Assembly: GCF_905220565.1 (NCBI RefSeq)
Contig: NC_059396.1
Location: 19,775,206 to 19,839,205 of the forward strand
Source of the DNA: Melitaea cinxia
Lineage: Eukaryota; Arthropoda; Insecta; Lepidoptera; Nymphalidae
Direction: 5' to 3'
Length of the DNA stretch: 64,000 nt
The notes under the pieces are model-generated. The model worked only from the letters and a program-made list of their open reading frames with translations. It did not search any database and was not told the origin of the DNA. Positions 11,801 through 24,001 of this stretch are shown here, piece by piece. Numbering within the stretch: the stretch's first letter is position 1; the number at the start of each line of letters is the position of its first letter. The position numbers and the translations under genes are program-made.

Positions 11801-12297
11801 AATAAAATAAAAATTAAAAAAAAAAAAACAAAAAACCCGCCTGCGTGAAGAACAACTAATAGAAAATCAACTGAAAAAGCTGGAACAAGATAAAAATTCA
11901 ATATGCACACAAAGTCAGCAAAATAAATAGAAACAATATCAAACATTTTGTGCTGTACATTTAAAATATATTAATACGATAGTCCTTCGAAACTTTATGC
12001 AACGTCGTAGATAATATGCAGTCGGAGGCATGAAATTAAAGGATAAGTCAAATCATTCTCTCTTTGTGCATGTCTCCGACTGCATATTATCTACGACGTT
12101 GCATAAAGTTTCGAAGGACTATCGTATTAATATATTTTAAATGTACAGCACAAAATGTTTGATATTGTTTCTATTTATTTTGCTGACTTTGTGTGCATAT
12201 TGAATTTTTATCTTGTTCCAGCTTTTTCAGTTGATTTTCTATTAGTTGTTCTTCACGCAGGCGGGTTTTTTGTTTTTTTTTTAATTTTTATTTTATT
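11801..12297. repeat. Near-perfect inverted repeat, ~230-bp arms
   Basis: Left arm 11801-12032 and right arm 12069-12297 are reverse complements, aligned by eye with one substitution near the centre (GGAGGCATG against CATGTCTCC) and a 3-base difference in an A/T run. The 36-bp spacer is 12033-12068. Transcribed from either strand it would fold into a hairpin of about 230 bp. The near-identity means the palindrome is young or kept uniform by gene conversion. No open frame of note lies in it. Confidence 0.9.
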
Positions 12298-12549
12298 AAT
12301 ATAATTAATTATTAAAGCTATAACTTTACCATATTTTTAAAATATTCATTACGTTCTAACTAATTCTAAATTAATTTTAATTTGTAGGATCACGATTAGA
12401 TTGTGCTTTTGAAGCCTATTTTAATACAGCTATTTTCATTTTGATTTTGATTCGTGACAATTATTTCATATCACCTTTTTTTTGTTTTGTATCGTCTGAA
12501 GGTCGGGTAGTTTGTTGTATTGCCTTTTAGTACAGTTGTATGCATTCTA

Positions 12550-12614
12550 TCGAATCAAACCCGCAACCCGCGGAGCAGAAAGCAGGGCCACTACAAACTG
12601 CGCCAACGGGCTAG
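12550..12614 (-). mobile_element. SINE-B head, inverted piece
   Basis: Only the tRNA-like head of SINE-B (GCCCGTTGGCGCAGTTTG on the minus strand), stopping at the B-box end. The body that should follow lies at 12743-12892 in the opposite orientation. Confidence 0.65.
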
Positions 12615-12742
12615 TCAGTGCATCTTATGCACATACATTAATACGAGCACTGACTTTTATTATTGCGAAAGTTAGAACTTCGCGCTTAAGCCACTTGAAA
12701 TGCTAAAGCCAGTCCTAGCGCATCGTCGAACATACATAACCA

Positions 12743-12892
12743 CCCCGAGTCTGGGTGTTATATTTTTATTTACATATGTTATTATTTATATGTCTGTTTA
12801 TCAAAAAAAAAATGTAGCTATACCAGTCGGCTGTTACCTATAACACAGGTATTAAGTTGCTTACTTTACGAACAGGCGACCGTGTGGGTATG
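12743..12892 (+). mobile_element. SINE-B body, head missing
   Basis: Starts CCGAGTCTGGGTGT, the point where the head of a complete SINE-B joins the body, and runs to CGAACAGGCGACCGTG. With 12550-12614 it makes one SINE split by inversion. Confidence 0.65.
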
Positions 12893-13597
12893 TTGTTAAT
12901 ATTTATCAATATTATAATTATTATTTACAGTTGAATTAAAGACCTTGTAGATTATTCAATAACTATATTTTATTCCATAATCTCCTCTAGCGACATGATC
13001 CCATTTTTTTGTAGAACAGTACCAAAAAATGATAAATGGCACCACCGCAATTCTCACCACCATTTCAAACAGGCACTACGAGTCATACCACAATTATTTG
13101 AAAAGATATTTTCTACATTTGATTTGGAATTCCTCACTGCTTATCAGCAAATAATAAGTTCAGATACAAATGATGATTTATGAATAATACATCCATATCA
13201 TAAATTACATGATAACGCTAGTATAGACAAAACAATGGTGGTAAGGATTGGCGATGGTACCACCGATTGTATTGTTACTTTACGTAACAGAATTTTTTTT
13301 TGTTCAGTCATCCATAATGTTCCATTTAAGCCAAGGTAATGTGTTTGCGGTTTGCGGAATGGAGGTCAGATAAGTCAAGTTGGCAAACTTCCAAGTCGGG
13401 TTAAAAAGCTGATCCTGGAAGAAGACAATTTACTTATACCATCCGTTTGGGCGTGGAAACGGGTGGCGTAATGATTTAGATTTAAGGCTGTTATACTGAC
13501 AACTGGTTACTTTATAATATTTTGCATCATTGTATGATTTGAATGACGTGGATATGGAAATCGTTTTTTATATTGCCACCCAAATTTATATATCATT
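12893..13597. other. Intronic stretch, no gene seen
   Basis: A 62-codon open frame at 12995-13183 has no recognisable domain. 13400-13480 is less AT-rich but not open. Confidence 0.4.
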
Positions 13598-13727
13598 CAT
13601 GATCATCATTTCAGCCTATTGCAATTCAAAGCTGGACATAGGCCTTCACAAGTTTGCGCCAAAAATAGCGTGAACTCATGTGTTTTGCCCATAGTCACCA
13701 CGTTGGGCAGGTGGATTGGTGACCGAA

Positions 13728-13779
<52 letters not shown>
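13598..13779 (-). mobile_element. SINE-R fragment ending in a TA microsatellite
   Basis: SINE-R 3' region (TGGACATAGGCCTTCACAAG) up to GGTGACCGAAATG, where a (TA)n run of about 50 bp (13729-13779) takes over. The copy at 2250 shows the same GACTGAAATG end, so the two belong to one subfamily. Confidence 0.65.
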
Positions 13780-13785
<6 letters not shown>

Positions 13786-15880
13786 TACTTATTATGTTTC
13801 TAGTTTAAAAAATAATATTTATCAGTATTTGAATGTTGAATATTAAAAAAAATCTACGTGAATACAAAAATAAAACTACAAAAATGTGTTTCAGCAATCA
13901 CACAAGCAGAATTGATATTTGAATATTTCAGTTCAATTTTTTTTTCATTAAAATTTATTATGAGTGCATTTGAAAGTTTTCCAAGAACACAAATGTATTC
14001 AATCAAATAAACTAACAATTCGTGGGTAAATAGCAAAGAAATAAAGTAAAAACTGCACACTGTTACAGCCAACTTTAAAATTCATTAGCAAACCAAAGTA
14101 AGTCTGGATTCTTCTAGATGTTTATTACATCTGCAGCAGAGGCAAGAAAACTGTACGTACGTTTTCTACAAGTTTGGCGCAATAATTAATTCATACGGTA
14201 CTGTTACAGTGACTTGAAATTTAACTGCAGCGCTTTTTACTAGTAACTGTAAGGGAAGACTATTTAATATTGCAAACATAAACAAAAATTCTAACCTGCT
14301 TTATGCAGTAAAAGTCTACACTACCCGGATAATATTCTTAATTCCCTACTCACAACAAATCTCTGATTTATACTTTGTATGTTACGTCTGGTTATCCGTA
14401 AGTCTGTATTCACTGTGACAGTTTTAATACCAGCAATGAATCATTCATGCGACAGAGCCGCAGACAAAATCGAAACGAGTAGTAACCAAAATAAAGGAAT
14501 TTTTTTATATTTTTTCGTTTTATCAAGACATTGTATCCGCTGAAAAAAGGTAATGTTATTAGTATAAAAGGGTAACCTTCCCGTTTCAATGTATTCAATG
14601 TAATTTAATTAATCAAAAGAAAATTCCATTGAATTCAGGACGAGTCCATTTTCTGAATGTATAACGTCATATTTCCTTGTTTATAAAAGTCGTCCCTCTG
14701 GGTACGGGCAATTCGGTGTCGTGACTGTTAATTATAACCCTATTTATATAATTAAGGGGTACAATGGGTCCGAAACTTTCCGTATTAATTAAAAAGTCGG
14801 TGAACGTCAGCACCTCGAGAGCTACCACTGTATCCGCTCCACATCTGTGAAGTCCAAAACTTTAATACGTTTCCTAACTACCCAAATATTTCACTGTTTT
14901 ACCCACTCAAGACAAATTGCCTTGGCCGTTTTAGGGACTTTTTTTTTCAACTCGTAATTTCACCATTCGTTGCCCCGCTCCGAGGAAACTGGTTTAAAGA
15001 CTGCATCTAAGTGGGTTATGTTAAACTTTTGCGACTTTAACCTTTAAATTGTGGAATATAAATCTTATCGTACAATTTATTATGTGTTAAAATATATGCA
15101 TTTTTCTCAGTTTTGAAATCTGGTCATTGATGTCTCTACTGACGATTTCTTTTTGTAGTTCTTTGTGAAACTTAGATTTTTACGTTCTGTTAGCTCTGCG
15201 TGATGGTTTAAGTTTATACTTACCTCATCGTAGTCGTATGTTCAAGCACCATCTTTACTCATAATAACGAATAAAATGAAATTTAGTATTTTACATAATT
15301 CTGTCAAAAACTTTGCTCACGTAATGGAAACTTCCACCCAAGGTTTGTCGGTAAGTTTTCGTATGTTCTGAACTCGTGCATAACGTCTTGCGTACAGCTC
15401 CCCATTCGTACCTGAAACTCACAAGGACAAAATGATTATAATTTAATTATATAGCTGTTATATATATATAATCTATTATTAAATAGGAACATACAATATA
15501 GTACGAGGTGATATATTTTTGATCATCCTATTTTAAATATCTGTTTTCCTTACATAGGAGAACACTTCAGTCTCAACATTAAATTCTTCGAATTTATGAT
15601 AAAAATTGGGACTGATCTTATGTTCTTTGCAGAGCATATAGCAGATACTAGACTAGACTAAGACGGTTTTTTTTTAAATATCACTCTCATCGGTAATAAA
15701 TAACAAAATAAGGGAACGCAAATATCTTGTTATTATTTGCTGTGATTTGTTTTTCCATAAATATGTGGTAAAATGTCACTTATCAAGTTCCAATTTATTT
15801 TCCTAATGAAGAATAAACCTTCAACTAGAAGCGATAAAATAACTAGCAATTACAATTCAGTATACGTTTCATCTTGTAAT
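13780..15880. other. Long unique intronic block
   Basis: No repeat family of the window, no exon and no RNA gene recognised. Some short open frames exist but none has a domain. Possibly a part of the ancestral intron. Confidence 0.4.
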
Positions 15881-16100
15881 ATCTCTAACTCTTTCATGTG
15901 GGAGAAGGATTAGAGCTTAAGCCACCGCGCTGTTCCAATGTGGGCTGGCGGATATATTCCCTACTATAAGTAACGATCACTACCAGGTGTATATGATAAC
16001 AACCGGGATCCACAGTTTAACGTGCTCTCCGAGGCACGGTGGGGACACCCACAAGAACTAACAACTAGACCGGAAATAAATATTTGTATAAACACAAATA
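15881..16100 (-). mobile_element. SINE-A fragment
   Basis: Decayed copy with GGCGGATATATTCCCTACTA and GCTCTCCGAGGCACGGTGGG; the 3' end is lost and the head is unrecognisable. Confidence 0.6.
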
Positions 16101-16570
16101 TCCACTCCGATCCGTCCTTAATTCAGTAAAATATTGTCCATATCGATTGTCTCAAAATGATTTTTTTTTCACCCATAAAACCTAAGTATTAAATACATTT
16201 GAATAAAATAACGAATACCATCTCGATGCGGAGACACCTGGAACACTCAAGTCGGGAGAAATGGCCAAGAAACCGATCACGTGCAAAGCTACGGCTACAT
16301 ATTTGCAAAGTGTAGCATAAACTGAATTCAACCGAAAAAATATCAATATTGAATGAGAGTGTTTTCTCGATCCAAGATGAGATTTGAAGATTAGTCAATT
16401 TAGCTGCATTACGATGACAATTTTTTTTTAATCAATAATAACTATCATACAAGTAGGGTAGAAGGTTTTACGTGTCTGTTCCATTGAATGGGAATCGAAG
16501 CAGAGTACATTCCCCTTAATGATTTTTTATAACTATACTGGAATAATAATTGGAAATAGCTGAACATTTA
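16101..16570. other. Intronic stretch, no gene seen
   Basis: A slightly GC-richer patch at 16215-16310. The 69-codon minus frame here has no recognised domain. Confidence 0.4.
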
Positions 16571-16713
16571 TTATAATGAAATAACTTTTTCGGATTTTAT
16601 CGTAGTTTATTAAGTTTTTTTAGATGCCCAACGTTTCGGATACTTTACAGTAACCATGATCACGGGATAAATAATAAAATCCGATAAAATCCGAAAAACT
16701 TGTTTCATTATAA
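16571..16713. mobile_element. Small hairpin element (MITE-like)
   Basis: Left arm 16571-16602 and right arm 16681-16713 are inverted copies (TTTTTCGGATTTTATCG against CGATAAAATCCGAAAAA). The core contains GCCCAACGTTTCGGA and CCATGATCACGGGA. Confidence 0.6.
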
Positions 16714-17514
16714 TAAGTGAAATTCGCGTAAATATTAGAAATTAATATGTGAACATTTATTGTTTTTTTAAGGTTAACATTTTAGTTAGGAACAAACTAT
16801 ACGGAGATAATTTTACACTTGTTTGATTTTCACATAAGTTTTATGTTTGTCTTATGATAGCGGGATCTTGTAACCTAAAATTTCATAAACTTAATATAAA
16901 AATTTTGTTCCTAATTTTCTAATAAATCTCATCGTACTAAGTAAAATAAAGTTGCTACATCCATCCGTATCATTTATATATTGTAATTCTCTAGATGGTA
17001 AATCGCGCAAAAACCTAAAGATTATATCAATGTGTATGATAAAAAATCAATTGGTTTCTGTTTTATTTTTTTTTTATACATTTTTTAACTAATAGTTTAA
17101 TACGTAAACTGTATTTCGATATCAATTTTATTATAGCTCCTATTTATATTAAGGAGTTTTAATTTTAATAATAATATTTACATACACTGCTCATCGAAAG
17201 TCGACTGGTGTGAACGCAGCTTTGTCGCACGAACTAGAACAACCGGCTCATTCAATTTCATTTCAATTTCGATGTCAAATAACAATTCATACAATATATT
17301 CATGTATTCATACACGCAGCGCGGACTGCGCGTTCGTCACCCAATTTATAAATATAATAACAACTAAATTTTTATTGATATTAAAAGTTTTTTTTTTTGT
17401 TCGTTTTCTTTTATTGTTTTACATAAAATGATTCGGGTGGTTTATTTTACTTATGAAACTTTTCCTGTCAACTCTAAATGTACATAATTATTATACCTAC
17501 AGACCTTTTAGATA
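16714..17514. other. Intronic stretch, no gene seen
   Basis: AT-rich, no repeat family recognised; the 73-codon frame at 17210-17431 is not supported. Confidence 0.4.
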
Positions 17515-17596
17515 CAACTAGGTCGGCAAACAAGCATACGGACTACAGGACGGTATGTGGTCACCGTAGCCTATAGACGCCTGCAATACTACGCAC
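17515..17596 (-). mobile_element. Family D fragment
   Basis: Short antisense match to the A-tail side of family D (AGGTCGGCAAACAAGC), ending at GACGCCTGCAATAC. Confidence 0.55.
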
Positions 17597-17733
17597 ACAA
17601 GGAGATTTTTGGTTATGACGTTGTCACGTTAAACTATCGCCCGTAAACCAACTTTACAGACAACCAATTTTCTTTTATTTCATCTTTATTTTGTATATTA
17701 AAATAAAAAATAATGTTATTTATTTATAAAAGG

Positions 17734-18005
17734 TTTTTTTTTTTTTTTTTGATAACACTACGTCGGCAAACCAGCGTACGGCTCACTTGATGGCAAGAGA
17801 TTGCCGTAGTTATAGACGCCTGCAACACCAGAAGCATCGCAAGCGCGTTGTCGACCTGACCCCCAAACCCGCTCAGGAGCTCTGGTCACCTTACTCACCA
17901 CAGGAATGTAACACTGTTTGAAAGCAGTATTATTTAGCTATGATCTTCTCTAAGGCCGCTGCTGCAAATTTTGAACAAGATATTTCCTACTGTGCCCCAA
18001 CCCAG
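17734..18005 (-). mobile_element. Family D copy
   Basis: Antisense copy starting with a T run (its A tail) and CGTCGGCAAACCAGCGTACGG, ending near TTTCCTACTGTGCCCC. Nearly full length. Confidence 0.65.
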
Positions 18006-18249
18006 TAAGATACCAATTACATGGTTTCATATTAAATTAATTCTTCGAGTTGTCTTATAGAAATGAATAAGGCAAAATAAAATCAAAAATTAATTAACTC
18101 AAGTTCGCTTCAAGAATCCGTTTGAATCAACATTCTGCAAATTAAAATTATATTCGTTTTTGATAAATTCATCTTAGTTAATGTGAACCACTGCTTCGGA
18201 ATGTTATTTCTGCAGAGAAGTATCGGCAACAAACTCCGCAGTTAGGCAC

Positions 18250-18437
18250 TTTGTAAAAAATGTCAATTTTTACCCGCGGCTTCTCTCGCGTTGATTTATT
18301 TTTAATGAAAAGTATCCTATGTTACATCTAATAACTCCAAAATTATGTGTACAGTTTCATAATAATCGGTTAAGGGGTTTTCGCATGAAATCGTAACAAA
18401 TAAACTTACGTTCACCTTTATAATATTAGTAAGGATT
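18250..18437 (-). mobile_element. Helitron-like H5 copy
   Basis: On the minus strand it starts TCCTTACTAATATTATAAAG after an A. Related copies are 49561-49748 and 58980-59126. Confidence 0.55.
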
Positions 18438-19600
18438 TAACATCGAAGCCTTTTTGTAATTCTCCTTTTTTATTAGCCATTAGACAACCTTCTTAAACAA
18501 GATTCGTAATTGTCTCCTGGGTATTTAGTTTTTTTGTAGTTATTTATTTTATACAAGTTATTTTTTTTTATTTTTTTTATACAAGTTATTTATTTTATAC
18601 AACAATACAATAAATAAACGTAGATACTAATTAGTAAACTTAATTTTAATTAAAATCACTCAATTATTTCAAGAGAAGTTTTAAGTTATAGAGTTTTAGG
18701 AGAGTTCAGTTGAAAAGGAATAACTCATTAGGAATTTTGATTCGAACGAAATGTATATTATTTTTACATTTATTTATTATCTTTGTTGAGGCGTTTTGAT
18801 ACTTTGACTCTGTCAAACTTTTAGAATAAACAACAATAATAAACGATAGGGTTTCCAATATTCGATAGACGGCTTACTCTTAATTAACGAAATTCATTAA
18901 TAACATAGAATTAAATTTAAAATATCAAATTTCCGCAACGCGCCACTCATACAACTTATACTTCGACGCTTAGAGGCAAACGTCAAGGACGTTATTGCTA
19001 ACAGAATCGTTATCCACTTTATGCAATGGCGATCTCAAAACACATCCTTTCCATATAAATTCAACAAATAATTCCCATACTTACTCGTACCGAAATAGCA
19101 TGCCATCCCATATTAGACTCTATCACCATTACATAAGGTAGAAAGCCCTTCGACGGTGTTACGAAGGAACAACCCACGTACAGCGTATTGGGTCAGTAGT
19201 TTACGATAATTCGGGATGTTCACGGTTCGAGTCGATTGTCGATACAGCGTAACTCGTTATCGGCGCTAGATATTGTAGAACAATTGGAAATATAATAAAT
19301 GGCAATTGTATTTAAGCGCTTTTAAGCTGCTAACTTTGTGTGACAATTGTTTTGCGTTTGAATGGTACAAGTGAATACAATATTTTTCTACGGCACTATT
19401 CTCTACTATATTATAGTAGACATAAATTAAATATAACTAGTTCGCCATCTTGGGTTTTCAGCCATATTGAATTTAGAATGACGTCACATAACTTACTATG
19501 CATTGTCATCCAAAATAAACGTGTATACGAAATTTAGGCTCAATCGGTTGAAGACATGCTTCAAAATTATGTTGCAAGATTCCACCTTAACATACATACC
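18438..19600. other. Unique intronic block
   Basis: Includes a small direct repeat, TATACAAGTTATTTATTTTA and variants, at 18540-18602. 19130-19270 is less AT-rich. No exon recognised. Confidence 0.4.
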
Positions 19601-19870
19601 CGCTTCAGCCTGTAAGATCCCACTACTGGGCATAGGCCTCTTTCCCCATGTAGCAGAAGGATCAGAGCTTCATCCACCATATGACATGCATATGACAAAC
19701 ATTTGTATTGCCTTTTTTTTTAATAAAGAAGAAGTTTCGGAACTAAACCCTACAACGTCGCTCCCGTTCGTGTTGGCGAAGATATTCGATCGCTATCAGA
19801 TATCTATGATGACAACCGGGACCGACAGCTGAACGTGCAACAGGCACGGTGGAGAGACCCATAAGGATTT
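19601..19870 (-). mobile_element. SINE-A, interrupted
   Basis: The 3' end (CGCTTCAGCCTGTAAGATCC) and the distal part (ACAACCGGGACCGACAG) are both present, but between 19675 and 19780 the usual middle is replaced by other sequence. Confidence 0.6.
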
Positions 19871-19887
19871 TCACCCACCCACGTCTA

Positions 19888-20131
19888 TCTACACTAATAG
19901 TATAAAGCTGAAGAGTTTGTTTGTTTGTTTGAACGCGCTAATCTCAGGAACTACTAGTGCGATTTGAAAAATTCTTTCAGCGTTAGATAGTCCATTTATC
20001 GAAAAAGGCTATGGGCTATATATTATCACGATAAAATCAATAGGAGCGGAGCACTAATGAAGAAAGTTTCAAAATCAGGTGTTTTTTTTTTCAAGTTACT
20101 TCAATGCGGACGAAGTCGCGGGCAGCAGCTT
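19888..20131 (+). mobile_element. Helitron-like H4, nearly complete
   Basis: Starts TCTACACTAATAGTATAAAG after an A at 19887 and ends near GAAGTCGCGGGCAGCAGCTTA, where related elements have CAGCTAG. It lies directly beside SINE-A. Confidence 0.6.
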
Positions 20132-20486
20132 ATACATAAAGATAAATCTAAGACAAAGCGATAGCCCTAAAATCCAGCCAGTATTTATGTGCATAGTTCC
20201 TTTGTTACCCTTTTTGATAATTGTTTGTACGTTGTGGGTGTTGGGGTTGTTTCGTGGGGTCAAGTAATACGACTGAATCTCAGGAAATATCACAGTTATA
20301 GAAATACCCTCGGGCTATTGTCGTATTCAATACAAGTACAGTTGAGAATTAGTTTCAGACTCTATAAAGCTAATATTTATTTGTTGGGTACAGTACCGAT
20401 TCTTGTGTTTGTGTGTGTAAAGTTTGTAGTATTATAGTGTGTGTAATATTTAAGTTAATAAATAGTTGTTTAAACTATTAATTAAT

Positions 20487-20745
20487 CTAATATATAAAAT
20501 TCTCGTGTCGCGGTGTTTGTAGTTAAACTCCTCCGAAACGCCTTGACCGATTCTCATGAAATTTTGTGTGCCTATTGGGTAGGTCTGAGAATCGAATATC
20601 ATCTATTTTTCATCCCCCTAAATGTTAAGGGTAGTCCACCCCAATTTTTTTTAATTTTTAGATAAATTATTTATTTTTATTATTATTTTATGATTTGGCG
20701 TTGAAAAATACATACAACCATAAATTTTCATCCTTCTATACACAC
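20487..20745 (+). mobile_element. Helitron-like H1, 3' end missing
   Basis: Starts TCTAATATATAAAATTCTCG after an A; matches the inside of 37984-38299 as far as the CATACAACC block, then stops before any CTAG. Confidence 0.65.
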
Positions 20746-20765
20746 AGACAATATCCATTATTAGG

Positions 20766-20944
20766 TTAAGCTCAAAAGCTACTCATCAGATCTCAACCAA
20801 ATTTAAATAGACCTACACGGGAAGCACCAGCTTTCGATTTTTAGCTTGCTATGAATAAAGAATTATCAAAGTCTGTGCATCCAGTAAAAGCAAAAAAAGA
20901 CAGTCAAATTGAGAACCTAATTATTTTTTTATGTCGGTTAAAAA
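20766..20944 (-). mobile_element. GACTTC element fragment 3
   Basis: Only the left part of the element (minus strand, ending ATGTCGGTTAAAA), joined almost directly to the broken H1. Confidence 0.6.
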
Positions 20945-21075
20945 GTATGTAGTAAGTAAGAACTTTTTACTATTTTAGTTATAGCGACGCTGACGCCAAT
21001 TTCGACCACAGGTTCTGTTGGGAATCGGCAAGAAGCTCGACAGTTAATCTTTTGAAAGTTGTAAACACACTAATT

Positions 21076-21507
21076 TATTAACCGACTTCAAGAGAAATAT
21101 GAGGTTACCCAATTCGACCGTATATATTATTATATTTTTTTTATGTATATTCGGGGATAACTCCGTCGTTTATGAACCGATTTTGATAATTCTTTTGTTG
21201 TTGGAAAGGAGATATTCCTAGTTTGGTACCATGATAAGGAAACCAGGATCTGATGATGGAATCCCAGAGATATCGAGGGAAACTCTCGAAAATCCGCATA
21301 ACTTTTCCGATTTTGATATTTTTAATTTAATCGAAAGCCGATGTTTATCATGTGGTCTCATTTAATTTCCATCGAGATCTGATTGTAACTTTTAGAGTAA
21401 TCTTTGATAATGCGTATTTACTTGACTATTTTTCGCCTACCTACATTGTATTACTTGTCGATATAATCGAAGTCGGTTTTTCTTCGTTTGCCTGCAAACC
21501 CAATTAT
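21076..21507 (+). mobile_element. GACTTC element copy 4
   Basis: Starts AACCGACTTCAAGAG, includes the TTCCTAGTTTGGTACCATG and AACTCTCGAAAATCCGC modules, ends GAAGTCGGTTTTTCTTCG and a mutated hairpin. With 20766-20944 it forms a head-to-head pair about 130 bp apart. Confidence 0.7.
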
Positions 21508-22974
21508 CCTTATAGAATCATATTATGTCGTGTGTTACCTACTAGTGTGCTAGCGCTACTAAACAAAGCCTTCGCCTATATTTCTTGCTTATATACTTTT
21601 TAATTTACTTGATGCATTGAAAAAAAAAACTTTTAATAAAATAACTACGTAGCATTGAATTTCGTAATGTAATATGAAGGTTTTCCAGCTTTTGTGTGTC
21701 AAATATACATTCAAGCGATTCATTCCTAACGTTCGCTGCGCACCGGAAGTGTGGCTAAACGGTGAGCGCTTCGTGCTGCGGAAAGCGAGAATTATAAAAT
21801 AATAATAATAATTGAATTTTCTCAGAACGGTATGTGTTTGTATAATTTGTCGATGATAATTAACTAATAATAATAAGCAAATAATAAAAAATCGATAATT
21901 ATATTATAGTATATTTTTTTCCATAAAATAAATTTTTCATTATATGACTGATTAATTTTGGTAGTTAATTTAAAATACAGTAAGAAAAGCAACAAACAAA
22001 CCACTTCTAGAACGATATGGTTGTATTATTATTAATTTCAACAGACCATTATCTGTAAACCTTGAAAAATAATAGCATTTTATAATGAAAACAGTTTATA
22101 CTGCATTGTATGTAATTTAAAAGATTGGAAATGAAAATAAACCAACGCTACTCTTACTAAATGCATGTATTTGATACACATATACACACAGATATATTTA
22201 CAGCTGTATATAAACATTTAAGCAGATTTAACTTTCCTGTTCCCTTCATTTTAGAAATATTGTCAAAAATCTTACTAAAAATCGCTCAATAGCTTTCCGC
22301 GTCATCTTGCACGAAGGCCTAACGGAAGCGGACGTAAGCTCAGAACATCCGCCGCGGCCGGGAACAATGACCCGCGGATGTCGGATACGCATTAACGGTA
22401 ATAGAGTTATTGCAAGCGCATTGTGTTTGTATAGCATTGTGTGGACAGGCAGTTTGATGATTCCACTTCCTGTGTACTGTTTTGATGTACTATATAATAC
22501 AGACTCAATAGGCTTAGGTATATAGCTCTATATATATTTGATTTGTACACAGTATAACAGCTTGATGATTTGTACTTTCAACACGATAGTAAGACGACAC
22601 TACTAAAAAAAAAAAACTTTATCATATTAGGCTTCAAAGGCACTTTTTAACTATAGTGGTAGCTGGCACTGAATTGGAATGCAGATTCTACTGATAATTT
22701 ACTGCTACTTCTATTAAATATTTAATTTAAATATGTATCTATCATAGGCTATAAAAAAACATGCTAAAACATACATAGTGATACGTGGCAACTGCTCTAC
22801 ATGCTCTACAGATAACTAATACTAACATTATCTCATGTTATAAAATATTATTTCAAAATTGATTCTCTGTTTATGCACAAACATACATTACTCCCTCGTA
22901 CTTTATAATATATTATAGTAATCTTATAGTCTCACAAACTGTATTTTATTTTTTATGTGTGCTTGTCTGTCTAT
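21508..22974. other. Unique intronic block with a GC-rich patch
   Basis: 22290-22410 is unusually GC- and CpG-rich for the window and contains CATCCGCCGCGG facing CCGCGGATG, a possible hairpin. 21725-21790 is another less AT-rich patch. No exon recognised. Confidence 0.45.
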
Positions 22975-23083
22975 ATATCCGCCAACCGGCATTGGAGCAG
23001 CGTAGTGGATTAAGCTCTGATCCTTCTCCTACACGGGGAAAGAGGCCTATGCCCAGAAGTAGGATATTAGGCTGAAGTTTACC
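22975..23083 (+). mobile_element. SINE-A 3' end
   Basis: ATATATCCGCCAACCGGC to TATTAGGCTGAAG; the last third of SINE-A. Confidence 0.65.
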
Positions 23084-23995
23084 TGTCTGTGTACACGTAT
23101 CACGCAGAAACTAATAGATCGACTTATGATAATAGATATAAACGAGGTCGAGTTGTTGTTTTTGTCTTGGGAGAGGGATTGAGAGTCAAAATGAGTCATC
23201 ACGAGAGCAGCTCCAGCATTACAGCTTGTTTACATAATCACTTTTCATAGCTTATGGAAATGTAAACACAGAATTTAAATCTGATCGCTTTAGTAACTTT
23301 AACTTAAGTACTCACTTTAGTAACAGTTAAGAAAATTTTCAGCCAGTAGTGGGAATTATCTTGTGAATAATATCCAATTGTGTGATCCAATTTATGCAAA
23401 ACAAACATAAATAGAATTACGTCATTCGTTAAAGTGTATCTCAATACACAATTAAACAGTTTATATAAGTGCTCGTCGAAAGATCGAAAGACTAAAAAAA
23501 TCGTATTTTCCGAAAATAGCGTTTAAAGCAAATGAAACATAAATGTTGCACGATATCGGAGAGAGCTCTGCTGCGAGTATTCAAAGGACCGACGATTTAG
23601 ATTATTTTATTTTTGTCTACGTCAATCTATTCCTGTGAAACCGTTCGAATTAAAGTCAAATAGAAAAAAAAAAACAATAGTTTATTAGACCGAAATCGCT
23701 TTTGATATTCAAAATTCACAAAATAAATTCGCTAAACTCGGTTCGTCATCATCATCATCATCATGATGATAGGTTGTGGAAGTAAATTTTTCTCGTAGTG
23801 AAGTATAAAGATAAATTTTGGTTCATTGCGCACATTCCGTTTAATCATTACTTGAACCTCTTTAAATTTAAGTAGGGTAAAGAGCTCCTTAGAGGTTGTG
23901 ATTCTTCTAAGCAGCCATGCTACTATTGTATGAATTAGCATGTTGTTCCCGAAGCAGGAATTAAGACTGAATTACAGAAATAAAATAAAAATAAA
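23084..23995. other. Intronic stretch, no gene seen
   Basis: A (CAT)n run at about 23747-23766 may be a remnant of an RTE-type tail. Otherwise unique-looking. Confidence 0.4.
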
Positions 23996-24001
23996 TATAT
24001 T

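Larger units (their letters stand above)
11005..12510 (+). mobile_element. Pif1-helicase-bearing element with long inverted repeat
   Basis: The left side near 11008 reads TTACCCGACTGCC and the right side near 12499 reads GGTCGGGTAGT, so TACCCGAC is inverted at the two ends (8 bp). Between them lie a GTAT-rich microsatellite (11052-11080), a block with CATGGCGGCTGCGCGAAGCC, the C-terminus of a Pif1-like helicase (11609-11791) and a 497-bp near-perfect palindrome (11801-12297). Pif1-type helicases are carried by Helitrons and Helentrons, so I infer a decayed rolling-circle element. The ends are my proposal; an alternative is a captured Pif1 gene end beside an unrelated foldback element. Confidence 0.5.

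Noticed and set aside
12995..13183. 62-codon frame
   Set aside because: No recognised domain; could be a remnant of a transposon but there is nothing to support it.
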